Assembly: GCF_003586305.1 (NCBI RefSeq) | Contig: NZ_QXJI01000001.1 | Coordinates: forward strand, 62,001-126,000 | Reading direction: 5' to 3' | DNA: 64,000 bases | DNA from: Cognatilysobacter tabacisoli | GTDB lineage: Bacteria; Pseudomonadota; Gammaproteobacteria; Xanthomonadales; Xanthomonadaceae | In this document: piece by piece, positions 8,813 to 17,766 of the stretch | Numbering within the stretch: the stretch's first letter is position 1 | How the letters are laid out: each line of letters starts with the position of its first letter | Made by a program: the position numbers and the translations under genes | The notes under the pieces: generated by a model | Seen by the model: the letters and a program-made list of their open reading frames with translations, nothing else | Databases searched by the model: none | Told to the model about the DNA's origin: nothing

Positions 8813-10435
8813 TTACTCCAGTGACGCGCGCAGGCGCGGCCCGGCGTCGCGCGCCGCGAGCGCCATCAGGGTTTCCGGTCCGACCACGCCGTCGGCGGCG
8901 AGACCGCGGTCGCGCTGGAAGCGCAGCACCGCGTCGCGCATCGCCGCGTCGAGCGTCGCCGGCGCGTCGTTGGCCAGGTACTGCGGCGCGAGCCCGTCGC
9001 GCACCCACGCCACCGCCGCCGGCGGGCTGGCGGCGGTGATGGGCGCGACCACGTCGTCGGGCGCGCGCCAGAGGACGGCGTATCCGCCGTCCCAGGCGCG
9101 CTCGAGCGCGATCCGCGGCACGTCGACGGTCGCGTCGTCGAGCCGCAGGCGCGCGTGGCGCGCGTCGGCGCCGAGCAGGGCCGCCCATCGCTGCGCGTCG
9201 CCGTCGCGCAGCAGCAGCATCGCCGGCCGCTCCTGCGCGGTGAGCTTGTCGAGGCTGCCGCGGCCGCGCAGGCAGTAGACGCCGGGCGCGAGCACCGGCG
9301 GGCACGCGGCCGCGCGCTCGGCGTCGGCGGCGGATGCGGGCAGGTTCCACAGGCCGAGCAGGTGCCGCCACGCGTCCCACGGCGCCGTCGGCGCCACGAT
9401 GCGCGCGGCCAGCGACGCCGCGTCGAGGCGGGGCACCGGCGCCACCGCAGGCGCCGTCGATGCGCTGCGCGCGACCCGCGGCGCCACCGTGGTCGGCGCC
9501 GTCGTTGGGGGCGCACGCAAGGCCCACGCGCCGGCCGCTGCGAGCAGGGCGACGCCGAGCGCGACCGCGATCGCGCCCTCGCGCCGGCCGATCCGGCGCG
9601 GGCGTCTTTCCGGCAGCGCCTCGCGCGCGGCGCGGTCGACGAAGTGGTGGTCGATGCTGGTCAGGTCCTGCGCGTACGCGCCGAGCAGCGCGCGCTCGGC
9701 GATCACGTTGATCAGGCGCGGCACGCCGCCGGAGTGCGCGTGGATGCGCTGGATCGCGCGCGCGGTGAACGGCAGGTGCAGCCCGCCGGCGACGCGGAAG
9801 CGGTGGCGCAGGTACGCCGCGGTCTCGTCGGCGTTCAGCGGGGTCAGGTGGTAGCGCGCGGTGATGCGCTGGGCCAGCTGGCGCAGGTCGTCGCGGGCGA
9901 GGATCGTGCGCAGCTCCGGCTGGCCGATCAGCAGGATCTGCAGCAGCTTCTGCGTCGCCGTTTCCAGGTTGGTCAGCAGCCGCACCTGTTCGAGCGACTC
10001 GACCGACAGGTTCTGCGCCTCGTCGATGATCAGCGCCACGCGCAGGCCGCGCGCGTAAGCGTCGAGCAGGTACGCGTTGAGCGCGTCGACCAGCGCCTTC
10101 AGGCTGCCGCGGCGCGTGCCCGACTCGGTGCCGTCGAGCGGAATGTGCAGCTCCTCGCAGATCGTCTCGAGCAGCTCGACCGGCGACAGCCTGGGGTTCA
10201 GCACCAGAGCGACGCGGGTGGTGTCGGACAGCTGTTCGAGCAGCAGCCGGCACAGCGTGGTCTTGCCGGTGCCGACCTCGCCGGTCAGCTGGACGAAGCC
10301 GCCGCCGCCGCCCTTGTCGATGCCGAACAGCAGGTGCGCGAGGGCGTCCCGGTGGCGCTCGCTGAGGAACACGAAGCGCGGGTCGGGCGTGATCGAGAAC
10401 GGCGGCTCCTTGAGGCCGAAGTGCTCGAGGTACAT
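8813..10435 (-). CDS. gspA: ExeA/GspA AAA+ ATPase with peptidoglycan-binding domain
   Basis: 540 residues. N-terminal motif MYLEHFGLKEPPFSITPDP is typical of ExeA. The ATPase domain has Walker A GEVGTGKT (52-59) and Walker B LIIDEAQNL (Asp138, Glu139). A single membrane helix (about 287-306) separates it from a periplasmic region ending in a PG_binding_1 domain (about 478-530, with LRFQRDRGLAADGVVGPETL). It hydrolyses ATP in the cytoplasm and binds the cell wall outside, opening peptidoglycan for the type II secretin with GspB. First gene of a two-gene operon with gspB. Confidence 0.93.
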   Translation of the reverse strand: MYLEHFGLKEPPFSITPDPRFVFLSERHRDALAHLLFGIDKGGGGGFVQLTGEVGTGKTTLCRLLLEQLSDTTRVALVLNPRLSPVELLETICEELHIPLDGTESGTRRGSLKALVDALNAYLLDAYARGLRVALIIDEAQNLSVESLEQVRLLTNLETATQKLLQILLIGQPELRTILARDDLRQLAQRITARYHLTPLNADETAAYLRHRFRVAGGLHLPFTARAIQRIHAHSGGVPRLINVIAERALLGAYAQDLTSIDHHFVDRAAREALPERRPRRIGRREGAIAVALGVALLAAAGAWALRAPPTTAPTTVAPRVARSASTAPAVAPVPRLDAASLAARIVAPTAPWDAWRHLLGLWNLPASAADAERAAACPPVLAPGVYCLRGRGSLDKLTAQERPAMLLLRDGDAQRWAALLGADARHARLRLDDATVDVPRIALERAWDGGYAVLWRAPDDVVAPITAASPPAAVAWVRDGLAPQYLANDAPATLDAAMRDAVLRFQRDRGLAADGVVGPETLMALAARDAGPRLRASLE

Positions 10436-10519
10436 GCGCGTCCCGGTGGTGGCGAGGTCACTAGCCTGACACGAAACGCACGGCGCCAGGCGGCCGCGGC
10501 CCGCGGCGCGCGCGCGGGT

Positions 10520-11485
10520 TCAGTCGGCGATCTGCTTGGACTCGGAGGTGCCGAGCAGCTCGGCATGGCCGGCGCTCTGGTCGCGTCGCGGCTGGCCGAG
10601 CAGCGGGTGCACCAGCACCGCGACCAGGATGATCGCCACGCCGGCGTAGAACTGCGGGGTCAGCTCGCGCTGCTCGTTGAGCAGCACGATCGCCAGCACG
10701 ATGGCGTAGACCGGCTCGAGATTCACCGCCAGCTGCGCGGTGAACGCGCTCATGTGCCGCAGCGCGACCAGCGACAGCGCGAAGGGCAGCAGCGTGCACG
10801 CCAGCGCCAGCGCCAGCAGCAGCCACGCGTCGCGCGCGCCGGGCAGCACCAGCAGGTCGCCGGCGAACGACGGGAACAGCAGCGGCATCAGCGGCGCCAG
10901 CGCGGTCATCGCCAGCGTGCCGGCGCCGAGCTCGATGCCGGTGACCGTCAGCGGGTCGCCGTGCTCGACCAGGCGCTTGTTGAGCGAGCCGAAGATCGCG
11001 CACAGCAGCGCCGAGACCGCGCCGACCGCGATCCCGAGCCGCATGCCGGCCGGCACGCCGCCGACCACCAGCGCCACGCCGGGCAGCACCGCCAAGCCGA
11101 GCGCGACCTCGCGCTTGGACAGGCGCGTGCGCGTCAGCCACGGCTCGACCAGCGCGGTGAACACCGTCGCCAGCGCGATGCAGGTCGCACCGACCGAGGC
11201 GTTCGAGAGCTTGATCGAGCCGTAGAACGTCAGCCAGTGCAGTGCCACGAGCACGCCGATGCCGGCGTAGGCCAGCACCAGCCGCGGCGGCATCGCGCGC
11301 AGCCCGCGCCACACCTGCGGCAGCACCGCGAGCGCTGCGACGACGATCAGCATCCGCCACCACACCAGCGGCAGTGCCGGCAGCGAGATCAGCTTGCCGA
11401 GGATGGCGGTGAAGCCCCACAGCGCCACGCAGAAGTGGATCTGCAGCAGCGCCTTGGTCGTCGGGGTGAGGGCGGGTCGGCTCAT
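10520..11485 (-). CDS. DMT superfamily (EamA) transporter
   Basis: 321 residues with ten predicted helices in two EamA repeats. The opening LLQIHFCVALWGFTAILGKL and the end-of-repeat pattern NLEPVYAIVLAIVLLNEQ are typical of drug/metabolite exporters of the RhaT/EamA group. The substrate is unknown. I chose the ATG at MSRPALT; a GTG six codons upstream is possible but sits in a palindrome. The last about 25 residues are hydrophilic. It lies upstream of gspA-gspB on the same strand, but an 84-base gap suggests separate transcription. Confidence 0.88.
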   Translation of the reverse strand: MSRPALTPTTKALLQIHFCVALWGFTAILGKLISLPALPLVWWRMLIVVAALAVLPQVWRGLRAMPPRLVLAYAGIGVLVALHWLTFYGSIKLSNASVGATCIALATVFTALVEPWLTRTRLSKREVALGLAVLPGVALVVGGVPAGMRLGIAVGAVSALLCAIFGSLNKRLVEHGDPLTVTGIELGAGTLAMTALAPLMPLLFPSFAGDLLVLPGARDAWLLLALALACTLLPFALSLVALRHMSAFTAQLAVNLEPVYAIVLAIVLLNEQRELTPQFYAGVAIILVAVLVHPLLGQPRRDQSAGHAELLGTSESKQIAD

Positions 11486-11488
11486 GGT

Positions 11489-11505
11489 GCGTGCATTTTG
11501 CACGC
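11489..11505. promoter_or_regulatory. Palindrome directly upstream of the DMT transporter start
   Basis: A perfect 7-bp inverted repeat, GCGTGCA-TTT-TGCACGC, lies 3 bases upstream of the transporter ATG in the divergent region with the Pr6Pr gene. Its compact dyad form suits a regulator operator; it could also hide the ribosome site in a hairpin. No candidate regulator lies next to it. Confidence 0.4.
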
Positions 11506-11583
11506 CCGCGCGGCGCCGCCGTCGCCGGCCTATGATCGCGACGGTCGGGCGCGCCGTCGCGCCGCCGTGGCAAGGGGGCTGGC

Positions 11584-12279
11584 ATGCGTCGGATCGATAA
11601 CTTGGCGCCGCTGGGCCGGCTCGCGCCGTTGTCGCCGGTGGGCCGGCTGGTGGCGCTGGCGGTGTGCGCCGTGTCGCTGGCGTCGTTCGTGCTGCAGTAC
11701 GTGCTGCTGATCCGGCTGACGCTGGACACGGTCGGGCCCGGCTTCGCGACCGTGCGCTTCCTCAGCTACTTCACGATCCTCAGCAACCTGGCGGTGATCT
11801 GCGCGACCGCGAGCGCGGCGCTCGACGCGCGCGGGCCGCTTGCGGCGTACTGGCTCACGCCGCGCACCCTCGGCGCGATCGCGCTGTACATCGGCGTGAC
11901 CGGGACCGTGTACGTGACCGTGCTGCGCCACCTGTGGCAGCCGACCGGCGCGCAGTGGTGGGCCGACAGCGGGCTGCACTACGCGACCCCCGCGCTGTAC
12001 CTGGGCTGGTGGCTGGCCTGCGTGCCGCACGCGCGGCTGGCGTGGCGCGACGTGCCGGCGTGGCTGGTGTTCCCGGCCGTCTACCTGGCGTGGGCGCTGT
12101 TCCGCGGCACGTGGGCGCACGAGTACCCGTACCCGTTCATCGACGTCGCCGCACTCGGCGCCGCGGCGGTCGCGCGCAACGCGGCCGGGGTGATGGCGCT
12201 GTTTGTCGCGTTCGGCGCGCTGCTGGTGGGGCTCGACCGCGTGCTGCTGCCGCGGCTGGCGCCGCGCGCGCTGGCGTGA
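11584..12279 (+). CDS. Pr6Pr family six-helix membrane protein
   Basis: 231 residues with six clear hydrophobic segments. Motifs FLSYFTILSNLAVI (about 59-72) and the His-rich loop before HYATPALYLGWW, plus YPYPFIDV in the last third, match the Pr6Pr (FAR-17a/AIG1-like) family of bacterial membrane proteins. The biochemical role is unknown. The gene overlaps the following TfoX-like gene by 4 bases (GTGA), so the two are cotranslated. Confidence 0.82.
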   Translation: MRRIDNLAPLGRLAPLSPVGRLVALAVCAVSLASFVLQYVLLIRLTLDTVGPGFATVRFLSYFTILSNLAVICATASAALDARGPLAAYWLTPRTLGAIALYIGVTGTVYVTVLRHLWQPTGAQWWADSGLHYATPALYLGWWLACVPHARLAWRDVPAWLVFPAVYLAWALFRGTWAHEYPYPFIDVAALGAAAVARNAAGVMALFVAFGALLVGLDRVLLPRLAPRALA

Positions 12280-12632
12280 GCGCGGACTGGCTGGCGCACC
12301 TGCGCGACCTCTGCGCGCAGGCCGTGGGCGACCTCGGACCAGTCTCGACGCGCGCGATGTTCGGCGGCCACGGTCTGTACCTCGACGGTCGCATCGTCGG
12401 CGTGGTCATCGACGGGGCGCTGTACCTGAAGGTGGATCCGGACACGCGCGCGCGGTTCGCCGATGCCGGCGGCGCGCCGTTCGTCTATCGCGGCCAGGCC
12501 AGGCCGATCGAGATGTCGTACTGGTCCCTGCCCGAAGCCGCGCTCGATTCGGCCGATTTGTTGCGCCCGTGGCTGCGCCTCGCGCACGCCGCCGCGCTGC
12601 GCAAGCCGCCGCCGCGCGCTCCGCGGCGCTAG
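12276..12632 (+). CDS. TfoX/Sxy N-terminal domain protein
   Basis: 118 residues. STRAMFGGHGLYLDGRIVG followed by ALYLKVDPDTRARF and YWSLPEAALD matches the TfoX N-terminal domain; the C-terminal DNA-binding-like TfoX domain of full Sxy is missing. Such short proteins are common in proteobacteria and are not proven competence regulators. The GTG start overlaps the preceding stop (GTGA). Its 3' end overlaps the convergent LysR gene by 4 bases. Confidence 0.85.
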   Translation: MSADWLAHLRDLCAQAVGDLGPVSTRAMFGGHGLYLDGRIVGVVIDGALYLKVDPDTRARFADAGGAPFVYRGQARPIEMSYWSLPEAALDSADLLRPWLRLAHAAALRKPPPRAPRR

Positions 12633-13516
12633 CGCGGCGGCTCGGCGAACCCGAGCAGCCAGTCGACGAAGCGCTGCGCCGCCGGCCGCAGCCGGCGGTG
12701 CGACGGGTACACGACGGCGTACCGCCAGCGGCCCGGCATCGACGGCCCGGGCAGGCGCACCAGCCGCCCGGCCTCCAGGTACGGCGCGACGATGCGTTCG
12801 CGCGCCAGCGCGACGCCGAGCCCGAACACCGCGGCGTTGAGCGCGTCGGTCGCATCGCTGAAGTGCAGGCGCTCGTCGATGCGCCCGTGCACGCCGGCCA
12901 GCCGGAACCAGTCGTGCCAGCCCTGCCGCGACAGGTCGGCGATCAGCGGCAGCGCGGCGATGTCCTCGGCCGTGCGCACGCGGTCGAGCCCGGGGAAGTC
13001 CGGCGCGGCCACCGGGAACAGCGCCTCGTCCATCAGGTAGTGCGCGGTCAGCCCCGGCCAGTGGCCGGGCCCGTGGCGAATCGCAAGGTCCGGGCCGCCG
13101 TCCTCGAAGCGGGTCAGCGAGACCTCGGTGTCGATCGCCAGGCGGACGTTTGGGTGCGCCGCGGTGAACTGCCCGAGCCGCGGCATCAACCAGGTGTAGG
13201 CGAACGAGTGCAGCGTGCTGATCCGCACCCGGTCCTGCTCGTCGCGGGCATCGCGCAGGTCGCGCAGCGCATCGTCGACGTCGGCCATCGCACTGCCGGC
13301 CGCGTCGGCCAGGCGGCGCCCCTCGGCGGTCAGGGTGACCCCGCGCGCGTGGCGCTGGAACAGCACCACCCCGAGCCGCGCCTCGAGCTTGCGCACGTGG
13401 TGGCTGACGGCGCTGGCCGTGAGGTGCAGTTCCTCGCCGGCGTGGGCGAAGTTCTGGTGGCGGGCGGCGGCTTCGAACGCCGCCAGCGCCGGCAGCAGGT
13501 CGGGACGGAGTGCCAT
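12629..13516 (-). CDS. LysR-type regulator, GcvA-like
   Basis: 295 residues. Winged-helix N-terminus (1-62) with LPALAAFEAAARHQNFAHAG and the recognition helix ASAVSHHVRKLEARLG, followed by LFQRHARGVTLTAEG. The effector domain has the GcvA-like features VRISTLHSFAYTWLMPRLG and DLAIRHGPGHWPGL. It is divergent from a cupin-EamA exporter pair, and the intergenic region contains dyads of LysR type, so it probably controls those two genes and itself. The inducer is unknown. Confidence 0.92.
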   Translation of the reverse strand: MALRPDLLPALAAFEAAARHQNFAHAGEELHLTASAVSHHVRKLEARLGVVLFQRHARGVTLTAEGRRLADAAGSAMADVDDALRDLRDARDEQDRVRISTLHSFAYTWLMPRLGQFTAAHPNVRLAIDTEVSLTRFEDGGPDLAIRHGPGHWPGLTAHYLMDEALFPVAAPDFPGLDRVRTAEDIAALPLIADLSRQGWHDWFRLAGVHGRIDERLHFSDATDALNAAVFGLGVALARERIVAPYLEAGRLVRLPGPSMPGRWRYAVVYPSHRRLRPAAQRFVDWLLGFAEPPR

Positions 13517-13563
13517 GGAGCCTCAAGCCTGGTTTGCGTCTGACGCCGAAAGTACGCGCTTGC

Positions 13564-13578
13564 TTGCCCATCGGGCAA
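13564..13578. promoter_or_regulatory. LysR-type operator, perfect 15-bp dyad
   Basis: TTGCCC-ATC-GGGCAA is a perfect inverted repeat with the T-N11-A spacing expected of LysR recognition sites. It lies 48 bases upstream of the lysR start and 87 bases upstream of the cupin start, the normal place for the recognition-binding site in a LysR divergon. Confidence 0.6.
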
Positions 13579-13606
13579 CCGGACAATCGCCATACGACAC
13601 GAGCCA

Positions 13607-13620
13607 GATTGACGCCAATC
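13607..13620. promoter_or_regulatory. Second dyad in the LysR-cupin intergenic region
   Basis: GATTG-ACGC-CAATC is a perfect 5-bp inverted repeat, 29 bases from the first dyad and 45 bases upstream of the cupin ATG. Position and spacing suit an activation-binding site or a part of the cupin promoter. It differs in sequence from the first dyad. Confidence 0.4.
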
Positions 13621-13665
13621 GCGGCGCTGGACCGTGCACCGCCGCCGTCGAACCCGGGACCCGCC

Positions 13666-14067
13666 ATGAACGACCTCAGCTATGCCATCGATCCCGATGC
13701 CCTGCAGGCACTCACGCTCGACGAGGCCCCGGCGGTCGAGGTTGGCGACGGCTGCACCCGCCGCGCGCTGCCGAGCGTCCCCGGCGTGCGGGTCTGGGTG
13801 GTCGACATGGCGCCCGGCGCGTCGTGGCCGAAGATCGACCACCACGACACCGGCGAATCCTTCTACGTGATCAGCGGCGAAGTGATCGAGGGCGAGGCGC
13901 GATTCGGCGCCGGCACGTACGTGAGCTTCGCACCGGACAGCCGGCACCGCCCGCGAACCGAAACCGGCGTGCGCCTGATCGGCTTCAACCTCAGCACGCC
14001 GGCGTTCCTGGCCGCCGGCGGTGGCGTCGACGCGATCGCCCACGCCTTCCACCCGTCGCAGGGCTGA
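13666..14067 (+). CDS. Cupin-domain protein
   Basis: 133 residues with one cupin barrel. Motif 1 is represented by WPKIDHHDTGESFYVISG (metal-type His-His and Glu) and motif 2 by YVSFAPDSRHRPRTETG. The fold resembles ChrR-like or quercetinase-like small cupins, which bind a metal and may act as sensor or dioxygenase. The ATG start follows CGGGACCCGCC. It lies first in a likely two-gene unit with the EamA exporter and is divergent from the LysR gene. Confidence 0.82.
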   Translation: MNDLSYAIDPDALQALTLDEAPAVEVGDGCTRRALPSVPGVRVWVVDMAPGASWPKIDHHDTGESFYVISGEVIEGEARFGAGTYVSFAPDSRHRPRTETGVRLIGFNLSTPAFLAAGGGVDAIAHAFHPSQG

Positions 14068-14100
14068 GCCCGCGACGCTTCCTGCCGCTCCGGAGCCGCC

Positions 14101-14997
14101 ATGAACACTACCGCCGCCGCGCCGTCCCCCGCGCTGCCCGCGACCGCACAGGCCTGGCTGACGCCGCTCGAACTGGGCGTGCTCGGCGCGATCTGGGGCG
14201 CCTCGTTCCTGTTCATGCGGGTCGCGGCCGGCGACTTCGGCGCGCTGGCGCTGGTCGAGGTGCGGCTGGCGCTCGGCTCGCTGGTGCTGCTGCCGTTCCT
14301 GTGGCGCGCGCGGGCGCAGTTCCCGGCGCGGCTGTGGCCGAAGTTGGCGCTGATCGGCGCGATCAACTCGGCTGCGCCGTTCCTGCTGTTCGCGTGGGCG
14401 GCGCAGCGCGCGCCGGCCGGCGTCGGCGCGATCGCCAACGCGATGACGGTGCTGTTCACCGCGCTGGTCGGCTTCCTGTTCTTCGGCGAGAAGATCGGCG
14501 CGCGCCGCGCGGTCGCGCTGCTGGTCGGCTTCGGCGGCGTCGTGGTGCTGGCCAGCGGCAAGACCGCCGGCGCCAGCATCGGCTGGGCGGTCGCGGCCGG
14601 CGTCGCGGCGTCGTTCCTGTACGGCATCGGCATCAACCTGGTGCGTCGCCACCTCGGCGGGCTGCCGGCCGCGGCGGTCGCGTCGGCGACGCTCGGCGTC
14701 GCGGCGATCCTGACCCTGCCGTTCGCGGTGGCGACCTGGCCGACGCAGCCCATCCCGGCCGCGTCGTGGGCGTCGGCGGTGATGCTCGGCGTGGTCTGCA
14801 CCGGCGCGGCGTTCGTCCTGTACTACCGGCTGATCGCGCGCGTCGGCGCCGGCCGGGCGTCGACCGTCACCTATCTGATCCCGGTGTTCGGCGTGGCGTG
14901 GGCGTGGGCGCTGCTCGACGAGCCGCTCACGCTGACGATGGCGATCGCCGGCGCGCTGATCCTCGGCAGCGTCGCGCTGAGCCAGCGCTCGCCGTAG
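14101..14997 (+). CDS. EamA/DMT family exporter
   Basis: 298 residues, ten helices in two EamA repeats. GVLGAIWGASFLFMRVAAGDFG at the first helix and VTYLIPVFGVAWAWALLDE in the last repeat are diagnostic. It starts 33 bases after the cupin stop and shares the presumed LysR control. The pair may form a detoxification or efflux response to the LysR inducer (inference). The substrate is unknown. Confidence 0.88.
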   Translation: MNTTAAAPSPALPATAQAWLTPLELGVLGAIWGASFLFMRVAAGDFGALALVEVRLALGSLVLLPFLWRARAQFPARLWPKLALIGAINSAAPFLLFAWAAQRAPAGVGAIANAMTVLFTALVGFLFFGEKIGARRAVALLVGFGGVVVLASGKTAGASIGWAVAAGVAASFLYGIGINLVRRHLGGLPAAAVASATLGVAAILTLPFAVATWPTQPIPAASWASAVMLGVVCTGAAFVLYYRLIARVGAGRASTVTYLIPVFGVAWAWALLDEPLTLTMAIAGALILGSVALSQRSP

Positions 14998-15013
14998 CGC
15001 GCTGGCGCGGTGC

Positions 15014-15831
15014 TCACAGCCGCGCGAGCAGCGCCATCGCGGCGGCCGGGTTGCGCGCCTTCGCGGCGGCGATGAAGAACACGAACACGTCGCGCGGCTG
15101 GCGCGGCGCGGACGTCGACGGGTCGAGCTTCGGCAGGTCGTCCGGCTCGCCGCCCCCGGCCCACGTGCGGGCCCGTTCGGCCCAGCGGTCGAGTTCGCGC
15201 GGCGGGTAGCCGGTCGCGACGTCTTCGCGGCTGCGCATCAGCCGTGCGTAGACGACGTCCGCGGTGACGTCGGCGAACGACGGGTGCTCGTCCGAATCGG
15301 TGAATACCGCGGCGATGCCATGCCGGCGCAGCAGCGCGACGTGCTCGGCGTCGACCGACGCCGCGTCGCGCAGGTCGAGCACGTGGCGCAGTGGCCGACC
15401 GTCGGCCGTCGCCGGCAGCAGCGCCAGGAACGCGGCGAGGTCGTCGCGGTCGATCGGCGCCGACGGCTCGATCTGCCACACGATCGGGCCGAGCCGATCG
15501 CCGACGCCAGCCCGCCGACGAAGTCCTCGACCTGGCGGCCGGTCTTCGCCAGCACCTTCGCCTGGGTGATCCGCATCGGCGCCTTGGCCGAGAACACGAA
15601 GCCGTCCGGCGTCTCCGCGGCCCACTTGGCGTAGGTCGCCGGTGTCTGCGCGCGGTAATAGGTGCTGTTGACCTCGATCGCGGTGACGTGGCGGCTGGCG
15701 TGCTCGAGCTCGCGCCGCTGCACCAGGCCCTTCGGGTAGAAATTGTCGCGCCACCGCGCGTACACCCAGCCGCCGATGCCGACGCGGATCGCGCCGGTCT
15801 CGGGCTTGCCACCGCTGCGTCGCGTCGCCAT
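15014..15831 (-). pseudogene. DUF72 family protein, interrupted by a frameshift
   Basis: Two overlapping minus-strand frames together give one complete DUF72 protein of about 272 residues. The first frame gives GIGGWVYARWRDNFYPKGL, AIEVNSTYYRAQTPATYAKW and VEDFVGGLA; the second resumes with DRLGPIVWQIEPSAP and continues through the C-terminal part to a normal stop. The join is near 15500-15515 in a run of CGGCG/GATCG, where loss of a single base explains the break. It is either a genuine inactivation or an assembly/sequencing error. DUF72 proteins have a TIM-barrel-like fold of unknown activity. Confidence 0.8.
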
Positions 15832-15847
15832 CGCCGCGATGGCGCCG

Positions 15848-17686
15848 CTACTTGATCGGCTGGTCGAGCAGCAGCTCGCGGACGAAGCGGACCGGCGGCG
15901 ACCCGTACGACAGCACCTTGTCGTGGTAGGCCTTGAGGTCGAACGCCGCGCCGTCGCGCTTCTCGATCTCGCGGCGCAGGTCCAGGTGTTCGCTGTAGCC
16001 GACGAAGTAGGTCGGCAGCTGCGCCGAGGTCAGCTGCGCGCGCACCCACTTGCCGGCCGCCTCGCGCTCCTGCTGGAACGTGGTCACCGTCATCAGCTTC
16101 ATCGCGTCCTCGCGGCTCATGCCGTCGACGTGGATGGCCTGGTCGAGCAGCGCGTTGGCCATCGCCCGCAGCGCCCACTTGCGCTGGATCAGCTGCATCA
16201 GCGGGTCGTTGTCCATGTAGCCGGCGTCGGCCATGACCTTCTCGGCGTACATCGCCCAGCCCTCGATGAAGGGGCCGGAGCCGAGCACCGCGCGCAGCGT
16301 CGACGGGTGCTTGTTCGAGTGGGCGATCTGCAGGTAGTGGCCCGGCATCGCCTCGTGGATGCTGAGCTCGTGGATCGAGCGGGTGTTGTATTCGCGCAGG
16401 AACGAGTCGACCTGCTCGTCGGTCCAGTCGTCCGGGATCGGCGAGACCGCGTAGAACGTGTCCAGCCCCTTGTCGAGCGGGCCCGGGGAGTCGCAGTACG
16501 CGACGGCGACGCCGCGCTGGAACTCCGGCATCAGGATGATCTGCACCGGCGTGTCCGGCACGGTGACCAGGTTCTTCTCGCGCACGAACGCGGTTGCCTG
16601 CGCGGTGGACTCGCGGGCGACCTCGACCACCTTGTCGCGCGCGGGGCGCTCGGCGTAGGCCAGCTCCAGCGCCGCCTCGATCGCCTTCTGCTGCTGCGCG
16701 TCGCCGGGCTGCGGCGGCATGTCCTTCGGCGGCGCGACGCCGGCGGCCTGCGCGCGCTCGGTCAGCAGCTTGCGCGCGATCTCGTACATCTCCGCGCGCG
16801 TGGCCTTGATCGCCGCCTCGGCGCGCGTGCGGATCTCGGCCCGGGTCATCGGCGAGTTCAGCGCGAACGCGAGCTTCTCGTCGTACAGCTGCTGGCCGAT
16901 GCGGAAGTTGCCGCGGGCGTTCGGCACCAGCGTGTCGTCGAGCCACGCCTGGTGCTCGGCCACCGCGGTGCGCAGGCCGGCGATCGCGCGGTCCAGCCGC
17001 TGCCGGTCGGCGCCGCCCAGCGCCTTCGCGTTGGGGACGACCAGCCCGTCGACCAGCTGCAGCAGGCCGGCGTTCTGCTTGGCGACGGTCTCGGCGTGGA
17101 TCTTCGGCACGCGCGCCGGGTCGAGGTTCTCGCGCATCTGCGCCAGCAGCGCCGGCAGCTTCTCCATGCGCGCGGTCGCCGAGCGCAGGCGCTGCGGCAT
17201 CGGCGCGAACTCGCGCGCCATCAGGTTGTAGATCGCGCTGCCGGCAAGCTGGCTGTAGACCTGCGGGTCCCACGCCCACGACTGCAGCGTCTCCAAGGTC
17301 CACAGGTCGTAGCGCACCTGGTTGCGCAGGATCGCCGCGTCGATCTGGTTCTCGCGCGAAAGGTCGGCGACCTGCAGCGTGTCGAGTTCGGCCAGCGTCT
17401 TGCGGTTGAAGTCGATGGCCGCCTGGCGGCCGGCGGGCCCGAGGTCGTCGATGCGGTCGTCGAAGTCGTGGCGGCCGACCTGGGTCGCCGCGACCGGCTG
17501 CAGCGCCAGCCAGCCGTCGAGCCAGCGCGCGGCGATGTCGGCGAAGCGCTGGTCGGCCTGGGCCGTGGTGGCGGGCGCCGGCGCGGTCGCGGCGGCCTTG
17601 GGCGCCGGGGCGTCCGGGCCGCAGGCGGCGAGGGCGAGCGCCAGCGAGGCGGGCAGCAGGAGGGCGGGCAGGCGGCGGGCGGACAT
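15848..17686 (-). CDS. DUF885 family lipoprotein (putative metallopeptidase-like)
   Basis: 612 residues, the usual DUF885 length (about 580-620). The N-terminus MSARRLPALLLPASLALALAAC is a lipoprotein signal with lipobox LAAC. The family motif HEAMPGHYLQ lies in the last third, followed by EGWAMYAEKVM. HE-x-x-PGH is thought to bind metal, and the family resembles M32-type or gluzincin peptidases, but activity is mostly unproven. It is probably anchored to the membrane facing the periplasm. A TATGCT hexamer lies about 35 bases upstream (17720-17725, minus strand). Confidence 0.88.
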   Translation of the reverse strand: MSARRLPALLLPASLALALAACGPDAPAPKAAATAPAPATTAQADQRFADIAARWLDGWLALQPVAATQVGRHDFDDRIDDLGPAGRQAAIDFNRKTLAELDTLQVADLSRENQIDAAILRNQVRYDLWTLETLQSWAWDPQVYSQLAGSAIYNLMAREFAPMPQRLRSATARMEKLPALLAQMRENLDPARVPKIHAETVAKQNAGLLQLVDGLVVPNAKALGGADRQRLDRAIAGLRTAVAEHQAWLDDTLVPNARGNFRIGQQLYDEKLAFALNSPMTRAEIRTRAEAAIKATRAEMYEIARKLLTERAQAAGVAPPKDMPPQPGDAQQQKAIEAALELAYAERPARDKVVEVARESTAQATAFVREKNLVTVPDTPVQIILMPEFQRGVAVAYCDSPGPLDKGLDTFYAVSPIPDDWTDEQVDSFLREYNTRSIHELSIHEAMPGHYLQIAHSNKHPSTLRAVLGSGPFIEGWAMYAEKVMADAGYMDNDPLMQLIQRKWALRAMANALLDQAIHVDGMSREDAMKLMTVTTFQQEREAAGKWVRAQLTSAQLPTYFVGYSEHLDLRREIEKRDGAAFDLKAYHDKVLSYGSPPVRFVRELLLDQPIK

Positions 17687-17766
17687 GCGGCGACTCGCGG
17701 AGGGGGGGGCGATAGGCAGAGCATATCGCCGCCGCGCGATCCCCGGCGACGCCGATGGCGTGCGGT

